In this document: positions 43,051 through 53,044 of the stretch, one piece after another
Layout: each line of letters opens with the position of its first letter
How positions within the stretch are numbered: the first letter of the stretch is position 1
Assembly: GCA_032139905.1 (NCBI GenBank)
Contig: JAQJDB010000004.1
Span: 62,001-126,000 of the forward strand
Length of the DNA: 64,000 nt
Direction of reading: 5' to 3'
From: Nitrospira sp. MA-1
Lineage (GTDB): Bacteria > Nitrospirota > Nitrospiria > Nitrospirales > UBA8639
Notes under the pieces: model-generated
Database searches by the model: none
What the model saw: only the letters and a program-made list of their open reading frames with translations
What the model was told of the DNA's origin: nothing
Translations under genes and position numbers: made by a program

Positions 43051-44113
43051 GTTGATCGCTCCGCGTCCAGAGATGAATGAATGTGACATCTCCTGATTTT
43101 CAGGAGGAGGGGGCATACCTTACCGATATTTATCAAAGGATTCAAAGCCTTCATTCTTTCTCATGCCGACCTGGTCGTGTCAAAGAATCGGGTGCGGCCT
43201 TCTACTCTGTTTGGGACCTGTTCGGCATGGCAGGAATCTCAACGAAGGCTCCATGATCTCAGCTCTTATTTGAGTCTTATCAACACTTTTTTAGAAATTC
43301 TGTGGATAAGAAAATCATTGACATCGGCATCTTTTCCACGGACATCAATGGGCATCGGTGTGGAGACACATGTCAAGAAAAAAATACGATTTCTACCTTT
43401 ACGCCTACGCCAAAAAACCCACACCACTCCCTGTAGTGGTATAAATTTTTTTTTATACAATGCCTAAAACAGTGGCAATCTGCTGGTTTCCTTTTTAATC
43501 CTTAGAAAAACATGCGGCTCACGCCTGCTTTCACCAGGTTATACACAAAATTTGGGGATGAGTGTTTTTGGCCATGGTCTGAATTTTGCCGACCTCAAAA
43601 ATCAAGGCTTTTTATGTGATGGCTGCCAATCACGAGGAGTCAAAGGGGTGATGGTGCTCAATCATCTCAAAACTATTCCCATTCTTGTTCGTTTCCAACC
43701 TTTTCGCCAGCCCTTAATGAATTCGACGGGAGAAAATTGTTGATGTGCCAGTTCTGACCATACCTTACATCCCGATATCCTATGAACGTTGTTACCCTGA
43801 CCCATTCGGCAAAACACAGGTCAGGGTGCACCGAAGGATCTCGCCGAGCTTCCGCATCGTCAACCTGGGCACAGATGCTTTGCCATGGGCTCAGCATGAC
43901 AAGTTGGAAAGGGTCTTGCCTGGTTAGGGCGTTCGTTGTAGGTCCGATTGATGAAGTGAGATTTTCACTTTGAATGACTGACGCTCCTTTTCTTGAAGAG
44001 CCGTTGCAGAACCAATCACATCATATTTGTTTACACAATGCACCTCATTGGTAAAATAAGCGGTGCTATACCGTCACCCTCCTGCTTTTTCTTCTACCGG
44101 GAAATAATGCCGT
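43051..44113. other. 1.06-kb intergenic region with terminator-like hairpin and repeat
   Basis: It holds a hairpin ACCACT/AGTGGT (43423-43440) followed by ATAAA and nine T (43446-43454), and a degenerate family-2 repeat at about 43797-43905 (GCACCGAAGGATCTCGCCGA to GGGCTCAGCATGAC). Open frames inside look non-coding. Confidence 0.5.
43423..43454 (+). terminator. hairpin plus T9
   Basis: The 6-bp stem with 6-base loop is separated from the T9 run by five bases, so it is weaker than a textbook terminator. No plus-strand gene ends just before it. Confidence 0.35.
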
Positions 44114-45481
44114 ATGGACTCCCTTGAATCCTTCGTGTCGACCGTAGCCGGTTGGGTGTGGGGTCCGCCCATGTTGATCCTGTTGGTCGGCACCGGGTTG
44201 TATCTGACCATTCTGCTAAAAGGCCTGCAGTTTCGTGTCCTGCCGCATGCGCTGAAGTTAGTGTTTCACAAAGAGCCGAGTGCCAATGGCGACATCAGCC
44301 ATTTTGCCGCGCTCATGACCGCCTTATCAGCCACCGTGGGTATCGGAAATATTGTCGGCGTGGCAGCCGCCATCACGCTCGGGGGGCCCGGAGCTGTCTT
44401 TTGGATGTGGATGACCGGTCTGGTGGGCATGGCGACCAAATATGGCGAAGCCGTGCTGGCGGTGAAATATCGTGAGCAGGGCCAATACGGGATGCGTGGC
44501 GGGCCCATGTATTACCTGGCCAAGGGTGCCGGGCTGCCATGGTTAGGGTGGCTCTTCGCTGTATTCACAGCCTGTGCGGCATTTGGCATCGGCAATATGA
44601 CACAGGCCAATGCCGTGGCCGGGATTGTTGAGTCGACCTTTCAGATCCCGCCCTGGATTACCGGGGTGGTATTAATGAGCCTGACCGGCCTTGTGATATT
44701 GGGCGGCATCACATCCATTGGCCGGTTTACCTCCGTATTGGTGCCATTCATGATTGTGGGGTATGTGTCATCAGCCCTGGTTGTCCTGGTCCTGCATGTG
44801 ACGGAAATCCCGCAGGCCTTGGCTAGTATTGTTTATCACGCGTGGAACCCGATTGCGGCCGGAGGCGGGTTTGCCGGCGCCACGATGGCTGCCGCCATGC
44901 GCTACGGGTTGGCAAGAGGCGTATTTTCGAATGAATCGGGCCTGGGGTCTGCGCCTATTGCCGCTGCCGCCGCACGCACCGACGATCCGGTCAGACAGGC
45001 CCTCGTCAGCATGACCCAGACCTTTATCGATACGCTGGTGGTCTGCAGTATGACGGCGTTGGTCATCCTGACCGCGACTCCATGGACTCAAGGTATCGAT
45101 CCGGCTCAACTCACCAGCGCCAGCTTCGGGGAAACCCTTGGTCACACGGGAGAACTCATTGTCACGTGTTCCATCACGCTGTTTGCCTATTCGACCTTGA
45201 TCGGCTGGAATTATTATGGTGAGAAAGCCATTGAGTATCTGATGGGGACGAGGGCAATCGTGTATTACCGCGTGATCTTTGTCGGGGTCGTCCTGCTCGG
45301 CGCCACATCCAGGTTGGAACTGGTGTGGAATGTGTCCGATATCATGAACGGCTTGATGGCCATTCCGAATCTCATCGGGTTGCTGCTCCTGGCAAAGATT
45401 ATTAAACAGGAAACAGTACGCTATTTTAACCTGCAAAAGTTGGGGGCTGATTCTTCGCGTTCTACTCCTCCTCCCGTGTAA
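44114..45481 (+). CDS. sodium:alanine/glycine symporter (AGCS family)
   Basis: This inner-membrane secondary transporter takes up small neutral amino acids with sodium. The 455-aa product has the AGCS layout: [20 protein letters not shown], then [53 protein letters not shown], then [20 protein letters not shown]; and [16 protein letters not shown]. The substrate (alanine or glycine) is inferred from the family. The ribosome-binding site before ATG 44114 is weak. No amino-acid metabolism genes are adjacent. Confidence 0.93.
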   Translation: MDSLESFVSTVAGWVWGPPMLILLVGTGLYLTILLKGLQFRVLPHALKLVFHKEPSANGDISHFAALMTALSATVGIGNIVGVAAAITLGGPGAVFWMWMTGLVGMATKYGEAVLAVKYREQGQYGMRGGPMYYLAKGAGLPWLGWLFAVFTACAAFGIGNMTQANAVAGIVESTFQIPPWITGVVLMSLTGLVILGGITSIGRFTSVLVPFMIVGYVSSALVVLVLHVTEIPQALASIVYHAWNPIAAGGGFAGATMAAAMRYGLARGVFSNESGLGSAPIAAAAARTDDPVRQALVSMTQTFIDTLVVCSMTALVILTATPWTQGIDPAQLTSASFGETLGHTGELIVTCSITLFAYSTLIGWNYYGEKAIEYLMGTRAIVYYRVIFVGVVLLGATSRLELVWNVSDIMNGLMAIPNLIGLLLLAKIIKQETVRYFNLQKLGADSSRSTPPPV

Positions 45482-45631
45482 TGCGGGGAAGGAAAAGTGA
45501 ATACCCCCATCAAGCCGGCCGATCGACAATCCGTGTGCGGATCCTTCCCGCCACCGACTCTTCTGAATTTTGTCTGTAGGGTTGAGGGTTGGTACCTGTG
45601 TTCACCACAGGCTGCCAGGGTAGATCGGGTC

Positions 45632-45874
45632 TCAGGAATGGACAAACCAGTGCCCCAATTTCAATAGGGCGTAGGGTGCCAGGTAAAAAGACAATACGGA
45701 AATCACGACCCCTGAGATGGCTCCGGACAGTCCGCTCATGAACACCCCGATCAGGGGAAGCAAAAACACGATCAAAATCATGGCCAGGGCGATACGCTTG
45801 TGTTGTTCGTAGAAAGCCTGGCGTCGGTCACTCTTGAGCGAATCGGAAAATGATAAATCGGAAGGAAGTGCCAT
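45632..45874 (-). CDS. small two-helix membrane protein
   Basis: This 80-aa product has a charged start (DLSFSDSLKSDRRQAFYEQH) and then two hydrophobic helices (IALAMILIVFLLPLIGVFMS and AISGVVISVLSFYLAPYALL). The pattern is that of a real small membrane protein. The function is unknown. It is convergent with the AGCS gene. Confidence 0.6.
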   Translation of the reverse strand: MALPSDLSFSDSLKSDRRQAFYEQHKRIALAMILIVFLLPLIGVFMSGLSGAISGVVISVLSFYLAPYALLKLGHWFVHS

Positions 45875-46193
45875 CCGTACAGTATAGACAAACAGGGTGT
45901 TGATTGTGAATGTATTCTCAATCCTGACATGGAAATTTTATGGAGCCTGAAAGGAGATGGAAAAACGCGATTCTCCCCAATAAACCACTCCATGCAGACA
46001 AAAGAGTCCCGCGCCTCCCAAACACACATGCTCTCTGGGGTTCAGATATCCCACAGGCTCTTGAACAAAAGGTCGTCAACCTCATCCGTTTTATACATTG
46101 GGCGAATGACATTCTCCTGATATAGATCAATAAGAAAGATTGGGCGAAAGATGTATTCATAATATTCCTAATAAGGATAAGGAGAAATTGTTT

Positions 46194-46709
46194 ATGGTCA
46201 CAAAAACTCAGAAAGCTCAGGCAGCACAAGTCACCGACATGCTTCGCAAAGACCACAAAAAAGTCAAAGGGCTTTTTAGGAAATTTGAAAAGACGGATAA
46301 TGCCCGGGAGAAGCAAGAGATCGTCGACATGGTGGTAACGGAGCTTGAAATTCATGCGGAGTTGGAGGAAAAGATTATCTATCCGGCCGTTCGCTCGAAA
46401 ATGAATGACGAAGACCTGATGGATGAGGCCATCGAAGAGCACCATGTTGTGCATGGCGTCATCGGGGAACTGAAAAAAATGAAGCCGGGTGACCAACGCT
46501 ATGATGCGAAAGTGACGGTGCTCGGCGAACTCTGCAAACATCATATTCAAGAAGAAGAGGAAGAGATGCTGCCCAAGGCAGAAAAGCGGGATATCGACTG
46601 GGACGGTCTCCACCAGCAGGTGATGAAACGGAAAAACCAACTCATGGAGAAGGCGGGGTTGTCTTCCAATGGCGCAAGCACGAACTCGAAAGCGCGGAAA
46701 AAGAAATAG
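46194..46709 (+). CDS. hemerythrin-like (HHE) domain protein
   Basis: ATG 46194 follows TAAGGAG at 9 bases; a frame from 46140 lacks this. The 171-aa product is a four-helix HHE cation-binding domain with His in RKDHKKVKGLFR, ELEIHAELEEKIIYP, EEHHVVHGVI and LCKHHIQEEEEEMLPKAE, the set expected for a di-iron site. Such proteins sense or bind oxygen, NO or iron. The C-terminus is a basic tail (NSKARKKK). DUF1499 follows 11 bases downstream and is probably co-transcribed. Confidence 0.88.
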   Translation: MVTKTQKAQAAQVTDMLRKDHKKVKGLFRKFEKTDNAREKQEIVDMVVTELEIHAELEEKIIYPAVRSKMNDEDLMDEAIEEHHVVHGVIGELKKMKPGDQRYDAKVTVLGELCKHHIQEEEEEMLPKAEKRDIDWDGLHQQVMKRKNQLMEKAGLSSNGASTNSKARKKK

Positions 46710-46720
46710 GAAAAGCACAC

Positions 46721-47239
46721 ATGCGTGCGCTCAACCGCATGTCAAACAAAAACTTCAACAGTCCATTGATCGGGAGGCAATCATGCCGGGTGACGGCATG
46801 GTTGCCACTCAGAATAATGCTTCTGTGCCTGATTCCGGCGGTAGCCATTGCACAGGGAGCACTAGGGGAGGAGTTGATCGTGAGTGGGAGGACATTCTCA
46901 TGCCCGGACAGGCCCAACTGTGTTTCCACAATGGCTGTGGCGGAAAGCCATGCGATTGCACCCTATCGATATCAAGCATCATTGGAGGAAGCCAAAGCCG
47001 AGCTGAAGCACATTTTCGCTCAATTTCCTCGCACGGAATTGGTGAGGGAAGAGGAGGATTATCTTCAGTACGAAGTCAAAAGTTTTCTCTTTGGTTTTGT
47101 GGACGATGTCGAGTTGTGGCTGGATGAGGCCACAAAAACCATTCACTTCCGTTCAGCCGCTCGCAGCGGCTACTACGATTTCGGGGTCAACCGAAAGCGA
47201 ATGGAAGATGTGCGACAAATCCTGAATGGCAAGCTATAG
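46721..47239 (+). CDS. exported DUF1499 protein
   Basis: The 172-aa product has a signal-like segment (ITAW-type hydrophobic run LPLRIMLLCLIPAVAIAQGA, about residues 29-48). The DUF1499 domain follows: FSCPDRPNCVSTM, HAIAPYRYQASLEEAKAELK, YLQYEVKSFLFGFVDDVELW, FRSAARSGYYDFGVNRKRME. The family occurs widely, with no known function. It lies 11 bases downstream of the HHE gene. Confidence 0.85.
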   Translation: MRALNRMSNKNFNSPLIGRQSCRVTAWLPLRIMLLCLIPAVAIAQGALGEELIVSGRTFSCPDRPNCVSTMAVAESHAIAPYRYQASLEEAKAELKHIFAQFPRTELVREEEDYLQYEVKSFLFGFVDDVELWLDEATKTIHFRSAARSGYYDFGVNRKRMEDVRQILNGKL

Positions 47240-47772
47240 CAATAGCAATAAGTATGCAATATTCTGCAACCTCAGCATAAAGCCCGTATGGGTCCTCAAT
47301 GCCATATCTCCCAAACATGCATTAAGGGGCAGTTGAAAAAAGCCGCCAGCGCCGTTCTCGCCATTTTTCCGTGCTCACGTACTGGAAGTACGCTCTGCGC
47401 GCAAAAATGCCTCTGGCCTTCCCATCGGCATGACTCAGGGCAGGGCTGGACGAACTTTTTTGAACCGCCGCCGAGACCTCTGATAGACAATGTGCCTGGA
47501 GGTCAATTTGCCCTTGGAAATTATTATTATTCAGCACTCCCATTAAACAAATTCATTGTCATCTTGAGTGAAACGAAGGATCTAGCCAAGGCATAGCCGC
47601 ATCCATCTGTCGACCGGCTCTTTCTTTTGGCTCTCCCCTTCCCCATTTCCGCCGGCCATCACCGGACAACAGGTGTTGTCATCCCTCGGGAGCCGTTTCA
47701 GGCTGAGCCGGATCCTTCGGAGGTCTCAGGATGACAACATTTCGAAGTGCTTCTATCTTTTTGACCGTTTAT
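47240..47772. repeat. intergenic repeats: family 3 hairpin element and family 2 pieces
   Basis: 47328-47468 holds an element that begins GTTGAAAAAAGCCGCCAGC and ends GACGAACTTTTTTGAAC, with partly complementary ends. An inverted relative lies at 60192-60347. 47557-47592 and 47670-47735 are family-2 pieces (TCATCTTGAGTGAAACGAAG, GGATCCTTCGGAGGTCTCAG). No gene is supported. Confidence 0.6.
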
Positions 47773-50130
47773 TTAAGTATGGGAAGGAGGAGTGTACGTG
47801 GTGGGGTGGATGGTGACGACGATGGATTTTGAGGTGGGAGTGTTGCTCTTGTCGGCGACGCTGTCGATGGGGATGAGCACGTTGGCTTCGGGGAAATAGG
47901 TTGCCACACAGGTCCGGGGAATGGGGTAAGGGACCACGACAAAGTGTGAGGCTAATCGCGTTTGACCTTTGTGATGGCTGATGATGTCCACTGCGTCGCC
48001 TTTGGCAAATTTTCGTTCTTCCATATCCTGCTCATTCATGAACACCACCCGTCGGCCGGCTTTGATGCCACGGTACCGGTCATCCAATCCATAGATGGTG
48101 GTGTTGTATTGATCGTGGCTGCGGATGGTCATCATGAGCAATTGATCGGGTGCCAGGTGAATGCCCGGCATCGGGTGGACGGTGAACCGGGCTTTACCGG
48201 ATGGAGTGGGAAATTGCCGAGCATCACGGATCGGATTGGCGAGGTAGAACCCCCCTGGTTTGTTGACGCGTTCGGTATAGTGCTCATGTCCGGGGACGAC
48301 CTGGCTGATGAGATGGCGAATGGCATCGTAATCGTGGATGAGTTCGTCCCAGTTGATGTGGTTCCCTGGTCCTTCTTTGTTGGTGAAGGTGGCCTTCGCG
48401 AGGCTGGCGACGATATCGACTTCACTTTTGAGAAACTCGGATACCGGCTCAAGTCGGCCCTGTGAGGTCTGGACGATACCCATGGTGTTTTCCGTGGTGA
48501 CATATTGGGGGATGTCATCTTGAAGGTCCTTGTCGGTGCGTCCCAGGGCCGGAAGGATTAGAGCCTCGGTTCCGGTGACCAGATGAGCCCGATTGAGTTT
48601 GGTGGAGATGTGGACGGTGAGCCGGCAGCGGGAAAGCGCCTGCGCGGTATAGGCCGTATCCGGTGTGGCCGAAAGAAAGTTTCCGCCGAGAGCCATGAAG
48701 ACCTTGGCCTTTCCGGCATGCATGGCCTTGATGCCTCGCACCGCGTCATGGCCTCTTTTGGTGGGTGGCTGAAAGTGACAGGCCTTTTCGAGGCGATCCA
48801 GAAATTCCGGAGAGGGGTTCTCGGTGATGCCCATGGTGCGATCGCCTTGCACATTGCTATGCCCACGGACGGGGCAGGGGCCTGCACCTGGTTTGCCGAT
48901 GTTGCCACGCAGTAGGAGGAAGTTAATGATTTCCTGCATGTTGGCCACGGCGTTTTTATGTTGGGTCATGCCCATGGCCCAGGTGCAGATGATACTCTTG
49001 GCCTGTTCCGCAATATCGGCGGCCTTCTGAATGTCCTCTCTGGCAATGCCGCTGCCTTCCTCAATTTTCTCCCATGCGATGTTTCGTGTAATGGTGGCGA
49101 AGTTGTCAAAGCCTTCGGTGTATTCCTGTATGAACGAAAGGTCGAGAATGGAGCCAGGATTCTTTTCTTCCCTCATGAGCAGTTCCTTCATGATGCCTTT
49201 GAGCAGGGGGACGTCGCCGTTGATTTTGACGGGGAGAAAGAGCGTGGCGATCGGGGTTCCCTGGCCCAGCCAGCTAGTGACTTCCCGGGGATGAATGAAC
49301 CGGGTGGTGCCGGCTTCGGGAAGCGGGTTGATGCTGACAATCTGACAGCCTCGCCGGGCGGCCTGTTGAAGCGTGGCGAGCATACGCGGATGGTTGGTGC
49401 CGGGATTTTGTCCAAGAATGAAGATGGCGTCGGCCTTGTCGAAATCGTCGAGCGTGACGGTGGCTTTGCCGATGCCGATAACTTCTTTTAACGCCACGCT
49501 GCTGGATTCGTGGCACATGTTGGAGGAATCGGGCAGATTGTTGGTGCCATAGAGTCGCGCGAAAAGTTGATAGAGAAATGCGGCTTCGTTGCTGGTACGA
49601 CCCGATGTATAGAAGACGGCTTCGTTGGGATCGTCGAGGGCATTGAGGTGCCCGGCGATGGTGTCAAATGCCGTGGCCCAGGAGACGGGATGATAATGCG
49701 TATCTTCGCCCCGTTTGATCATCGGGCGGATGAGGCGTCCCTGCTGTCCAAGCCAGTGATCCGATTCCCTGCCCAGTTGCTCCAGGGAATATCGTTGGAA
49801 AAATTCTTTGGTGATGACGGTGTTGGTGGCTTCATGGGCGACGGCTTTGACGCCGTTTTCACAAAACTCGGTGATGGCCCGCGCACCATCAGGATCGGGC
49901 CAGCCACAACCCGGGCAATCAAATCCTTGCTTCTGATTGACCTTGAGGAGGGCCTGGCCACCGCGCATGAAACCCAGTTCGTGCGTGGTATGTTTGAGGG
50001 AAGTGAGAATGGCGGGGATGCCGCCGGCGCACGTGGAGGGCGCGTCAAGTTGAAGGCCGTGGCCATCTTCGATCGGGATGTTCCACGGCGGGGTTGACGG
50101 GGCTTCCGGTATGTCGCGTTGTTCGTCCAC
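47773..50130 (-). CDS. FdhF/YdeP-type molybdopterin oxidoreductase
   Basis: This protein of the formate-dehydrogenase-like family (DMSO reductase superfamily) has 785 aa. The GTG start at 50130 has GAGG 8-9 bases upstream. The N-terminus carries the YdeP-type motif FDCPGCGWPDPDG in place of an iron-sulfur cluster set. Molybdopterin regions follow: WATAFDTIAGHLNALDDPNE, YTSGRTSNEAAFLYQ, DSSNMCHESSS, FILGQNPGTNHPRML, and TIRSHDQYNTTIYGLDDRYR, then GIKAGRRVVFMNEQD near the end. The substrate is not proven; YdeP-type members are linked to acid or redox stress rather than to a known formate reaction. It overlaps the upstream fdhD by 86 bases. Confidence 0.9.
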   Translation of the reverse strand: MDEQRDIPEAPSTPPWNIPIEDGHGLQLDAPSTCAGGIPAILTSLKHTTHELGFMRGGQALLKVNQKQGFDCPGCGWPDPDGARAITEFCENGVKAVAHEATNTVITKEFFQRYSLEQLGRESDHWLGQQGRLIRPMIKRGEDTHYHPVSWATAFDTIAGHLNALDDPNEAVFYTSGRTSNEAAFLYQLFARLYGTNNLPDSSNMCHESSSVALKEVIGIGKATVTLDDFDKADAIFILGQNPGTNHPRMLATLQQAARRGCQIVSINPLPEAGTTRFIHPREVTSWLGQGTPIATLFLPVKINGDVPLLKGIMKELLMREEKNPGSILDLSFIQEYTEGFDNFATITRNIAWEKIEEGSGIAREDIQKAADIAEQAKSIICTWAMGMTQHKNAVANMQEIINFLLLRGNIGKPGAGPCPVRGHSNVQGDRTMGITENPSPEFLDRLEKACHFQPPTKRGHDAVRGIKAMHAGKAKVFMALGGNFLSATPDTAYTAQALSRCRLTVHISTKLNRAHLVTGTEALILPALGRTDKDLQDDIPQYVTTENTMGIVQTSQGRLEPVSEFLKSEVDIVASLAKATFTNKEGPGNHINWDELIHDYDAIRHLISQVVPGHEHYTERVNKPGGFYLANPIRDARQFPTPSGKARFTVHPMPGIHLAPDQLLMMTIRSHDQYNTTIYGLDDRYRGIKAGRRVVFMNEQDMEERKFAKGDAVDIISHHKGQTRLASHFVVVPYPIPRTCVATYFPEANVLIPIDSVADKSNTPTSKSIVVTIHPTTYTPPSHT

Positions 50131-51022
50131 CTTTGTCCTCTGGTTGTGGAGCCTGGTGGGCTTGAATTCGTCCGAAGTCGTGATAGACCGTCATGCGTTG
50201 ATGGTCTAAAAACCCCACCAGGGTCATGTTGAATTCTTCTGCCATCTGCACCGCCAGCGTGGAGGGTGCGCCCACGGCGGCGACAAACGGGATGCCGCCC
50301 ATAGAGGATTTCTGCATGAGTTCGAAGCTGGCCCGCCCGCTTACCAGCACCACATGGCGATGCAGGGGAAGACGGTTATTCATCAAGGCCCACCCTAGAA
50401 CTTTATCCAGGGCATTGTGCCGTCCGACATCTTCCCGCAGACAGAGCAACGTGCCCTGTTCATCGAACAAGGCTGAAGCATGACAGCCCCCCGTTTGCTT
50501 AAAGAGCTGTTGCTGCGCGGCCATGCGTTCCGGCAAACAGAATAGCATGTTTTGTGTGACGGAAGGGGAAGTCAGCATTTTAATGTTTTGGCCAAATGGA
50601 TTGTTGATTTTAAGGGCCTCGATGGAAGTTTTGCCGCAGATCCCGCAACTGGAAGTCGTATAAAAATTCCGGTCCATCGTCGCGGTTTTCACCGACACGC
50701 TGGAGTGCAGCTTTACCCGCACGATATTCTGAAAGTTCTGCCCCTCGACGATTGGTCCACATGGTCGAATCTGTTTGATGTCGTTCCATTCAGTAATGAT
50801 GCCTTCGGTGAACAGAAATCCTGCGGCCAGTTCCGAATCGTGGCCGGGAGTGCGCATGGTAATCGAGATACTTTTCCAATAAGCCTGGCCGTCGGCCCAA
50901 TACTCCAGCCGAATTTCAAGCGGTTCTTCAATTGCTAACTGGTCTGCTCTGGCGTGTGCAACCGGGCGGGAGGAATCGGCGAAAAAGGTCGTGCCCTGCG
51001 TCGGATAGAGTTTGGTTGCCAT
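50045..51022 (-). CDS. fdhD: FdhD sulfurtransferase
   Basis: FdhD passes sulfur to the molybdenum cofactor of formate-dehydrogenase-type enzymes, which activates them. The 325-aa product has RTPGHDSELAAGFLFTEGII, the Cys motif SSCGICGKTS (the sulfur-carrying Cys pair), GGCHASALFDEQG, and LREDVGRHNALDKVLGWAL, then VLVSGRASFELMQKS. The usual protein ends near MTVYHDFGRI; here about 40 residues more (Pro-, Gly- and Arg-rich) run into the start of the downstream molybdoenzyme gene. Activator and target are thus translationally linked. Confidence 0.93.
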   Translation of the reverse strand: MATKLYPTQGTTFFADSSRPVAHARADQLAIEEPLEIRLEYWADGQAYWKSISITMRTPGHDSELAAGFLFTEGIITEWNDIKQIRPCGPIVEGQNFQNIVRVKLHSSVSVKTATMDRNFYTTSSCGICGKTSIEALKINNPFGQNIKMLTSPSVTQNMLFCLPERMAAQQQLFKQTGGCHASALFDEQGTLLCLREDVGRHNALDKVLGWALMNNRLPLHRHVVLVSGRASFELMQKSSMGGIPFVAAVGAPSTLAVQMAEEFNMTLVGFLDHQRMTVYHDFGRIQAHQAPQPEDKGGRTTRHTGSPVNPAVEHPDRRWPRPST

Positions 51023-51363
51023 GCTCCCAACCTCTTTATCGTTGAATGGCTAGGCGCCATTGGTGTCACTGTAGATCTTGTTATTATAGCTCCCTTCATT
51101 ACTCTTATGCACGGCAGAATTTCTTCGTGGTCAAAGAAGACCTGATGCGGAGAATTCCAGGTCTCGATTGCATGGTCGTCCCTATCATCGACAATGGACC
51201 CTGAGAGAATGGACGGACCTCGTCAGGCCATGAATCATTTCGTCTTCGGTCACACTTACCCCGGTTTGAGGTTTTTGATGGCTATATTGTGCGGCTGCTG
51301 TACACTTCTTCTCTTGAGACGACAGATTTCCTGATACGATAGGGAATGCTCAAGAGGTGACAT
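51023..51363. other. divergent intergenic region
   Basis: It lies between fdhD and the plus-strand NAD(P)-binding gene. No repeats or RNA are seen, and no distinct promoter box is strong enough to mark. Confidence 0.45.
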
Positions 51364-52797
51364 ATGAAAATACTGCTGACGGGAGCGACAGGATATGTGG
51401 GCGGGAGACTGCTGCATCGGCTGGAGCAGCATGGCCGGCAGGTGCGGTGCCTTGCCCGGCGACCGGAGTTTTTGCAGTCCAGGGTTGGTCCCGGCACAGA
51501 GGTCGTCGCCGGTGATGTGCTTGATCCGGCCACCTTGGCGACCGCCATGTGTGGAGTGGAAGTGGCCTACTACCTGGTGCATTCCATGGGGGAGTCAGGA
51601 AGTTTCGAGGCTGCGGATCGTGAGGCTGCGGACAATTTCGGCCAGGCTGCGCGCGCGGCTGGTGTGGGACGCCTCATTTACCTTGGCGGTTTGGGCGATG
51701 ACCGGGAAACATTGTCTCCTCATCTGCGAAGCCGGCATGAGGTGGGAGAAATTCTTCGGCAATCCGGTGTGCCGGTCGTGGAATTTCGGGCCTCCATCGT
51801 TCTTGGCTCCGGCAGCTTGTCTTTTGAGATGATCCGGGCGTTGGTGGAACGGTTGCCGGTGATGTTGACGCCACGCTGGGTTCATGTCCCTGCCCAACCG
51901 ATCGCAATCGATGATGTGCTGGCCTATTTGACCGGAGCGCTTGACCTGCCGCTGACGAACAGCCTGGTTCTGGAGATTGGCGGTCTCGATGTGGTGTCGT
52001 ACGGGGATTTGATGCGGGAATATGCCCGGCAGCGACAACTGCGTCGGCTCATGGTGCCTGTGCCGGTTCTCACGCCACGATTATCCAGCCTGTGGCTTGG
52101 ACTCGTGACGCCGTTGTATGCGCGTGTTGGGCGCAAACTCATTCAAAGTATCCGGTATCCCACGGTGGTTCGCGATGACTCCGCGCGACGGGTGTTTGCG
52201 ATCGAGCCCATCAGTGTGCGCGATGCCATCGCGCAGGCGTTACGGAACGAAGAATCGAAATTGGCGGAGTCACGATGGTCGGATGCAAACTCTGTAGGCG
52301 GAGGAGCCCGTCAATATGGCGGTGTGCGATTTGGTAACCGGTTAGTGGATGTGCGCAGACGGCATGTGCCTGTTCCGCCGGCTGACGCGTTTCGCCCTAT
52401 TCAACGAATCGGCGGGAGTACCGGCTGGTATTACGGTAACTGGCTATGGACCCTTCGTGGGTGGTTGGATCTCTTGGTAGGGGGCGTGGGTCGTCGCCGT
52501 GGTCGGCGGGATCCGGAAGCCTTGCGGGTGGGGGACGTGGTGGATTGGTGGCGGGTGGAGGCCATCGAGCCGGGGAGGCGTCTCCGGCTCTTTGCCGAAA
52601 TGAAATTGCCCGGACGTGCCTGGCTTGAGTTTCTCGTGGAACCTGAAGGCGCCGGCTCGAAGATCACGCAAACAGCCAGTTTCGATCCGATTGGTCTAGG
52701 AGGTTTGGTGTATTGGTATGGGATGTGGCCTGTGCATGAACTGGTGTTTCGCGGAATGATAAGAGGGATCGCCCGCGAAGCGCAGCGACAGGACTGA
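51364..52797 (+). CDS. NAD(P)-binding SDR-like protein fused to DUF2867
   Basis: The 477-aa product has an atypical short-chain dehydrogenase domain (residues 1-300) with the Rossmann motif GATGYVGG (7-14), GDVLDPATL, YYLVHSMG and GVGRLIYLGGLGDD. The C-terminal DUF2867 domain (about 325-475) has RRHVPVPPADAFRPIQRIGG, STGWYYGNWLWTLRGW, VGDVVDWWRVEAIEPGRRLR and FDPIGLGGLVYWYG, then MWPVHELVF. The fusion is a common one in bacteria; the substrate is unknown. It is monocistronic. Confidence 0.88.
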   Translation: MKILLTGATGYVGGRLLHRLEQHGRQVRCLARRPEFLQSRVGPGTEVVAGDVLDPATLATAMCGVEVAYYLVHSMGESGSFEAADREAADNFGQAARAAGVGRLIYLGGLGDDRETLSPHLRSRHEVGEILRQSGVPVVEFRASIVLGSGSLSFEMIRALVERLPVMLTPRWVHVPAQPIAIDDVLAYLTGALDLPLTNSLVLEIGGLDVVSYGDLMREYARQRQLRRLMVPVPVLTPRLSSLWLGLVTPLYARVGRKLIQSIRYPTVVRDDSARRVFAIEPISVRDAIAQALRNEESKLAESRWSDANSVGGGARQYGGVRFGNRLVDVRRRHVPVPPADAFRPIQRIGGSTGWYYGNWLWTLRGWLDLLVGGVGRRRGRRDPEALRVGDVVDWWRVEAIEPGRRLRLFAEMKLPGRAWLEFLVEPEGAGSKITQTASFDPIGLGGLVYWYGMWPVHELVFRGMIRGIAREAQRQD

Positions 52798-53044
52798 AAG
52801 ATAAGACTGTTTACGAGGCCCTGGATCAGGGAAGGATTAGTGGACCCCTGAGTGGAATAGACCTGGCGAGCTTATGGTTCGCTTCAGTTAAAGAATAGCA
52901 GAAGCTGTACATCTCATCTTAAGGAAGGGCTGTGCGCTCACTTTCAAATTTCGTTCGACTTGACCGTGTTTGTTCTTGCTGTAAAGGCCTAGGTACAATA
53001 GATTTTCCCTTCCACTCAACATGTGAAGTCCACCACTTGAGGCC

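Noticed and set aside
47773-50130. Calling the molybdoenzyme a true formate dehydrogenase
   Set aside because: The N-terminal CPGCGWP motif and absence of a classic iron-sulfur start place it with YdeP-type proteins of uncertain substrate.
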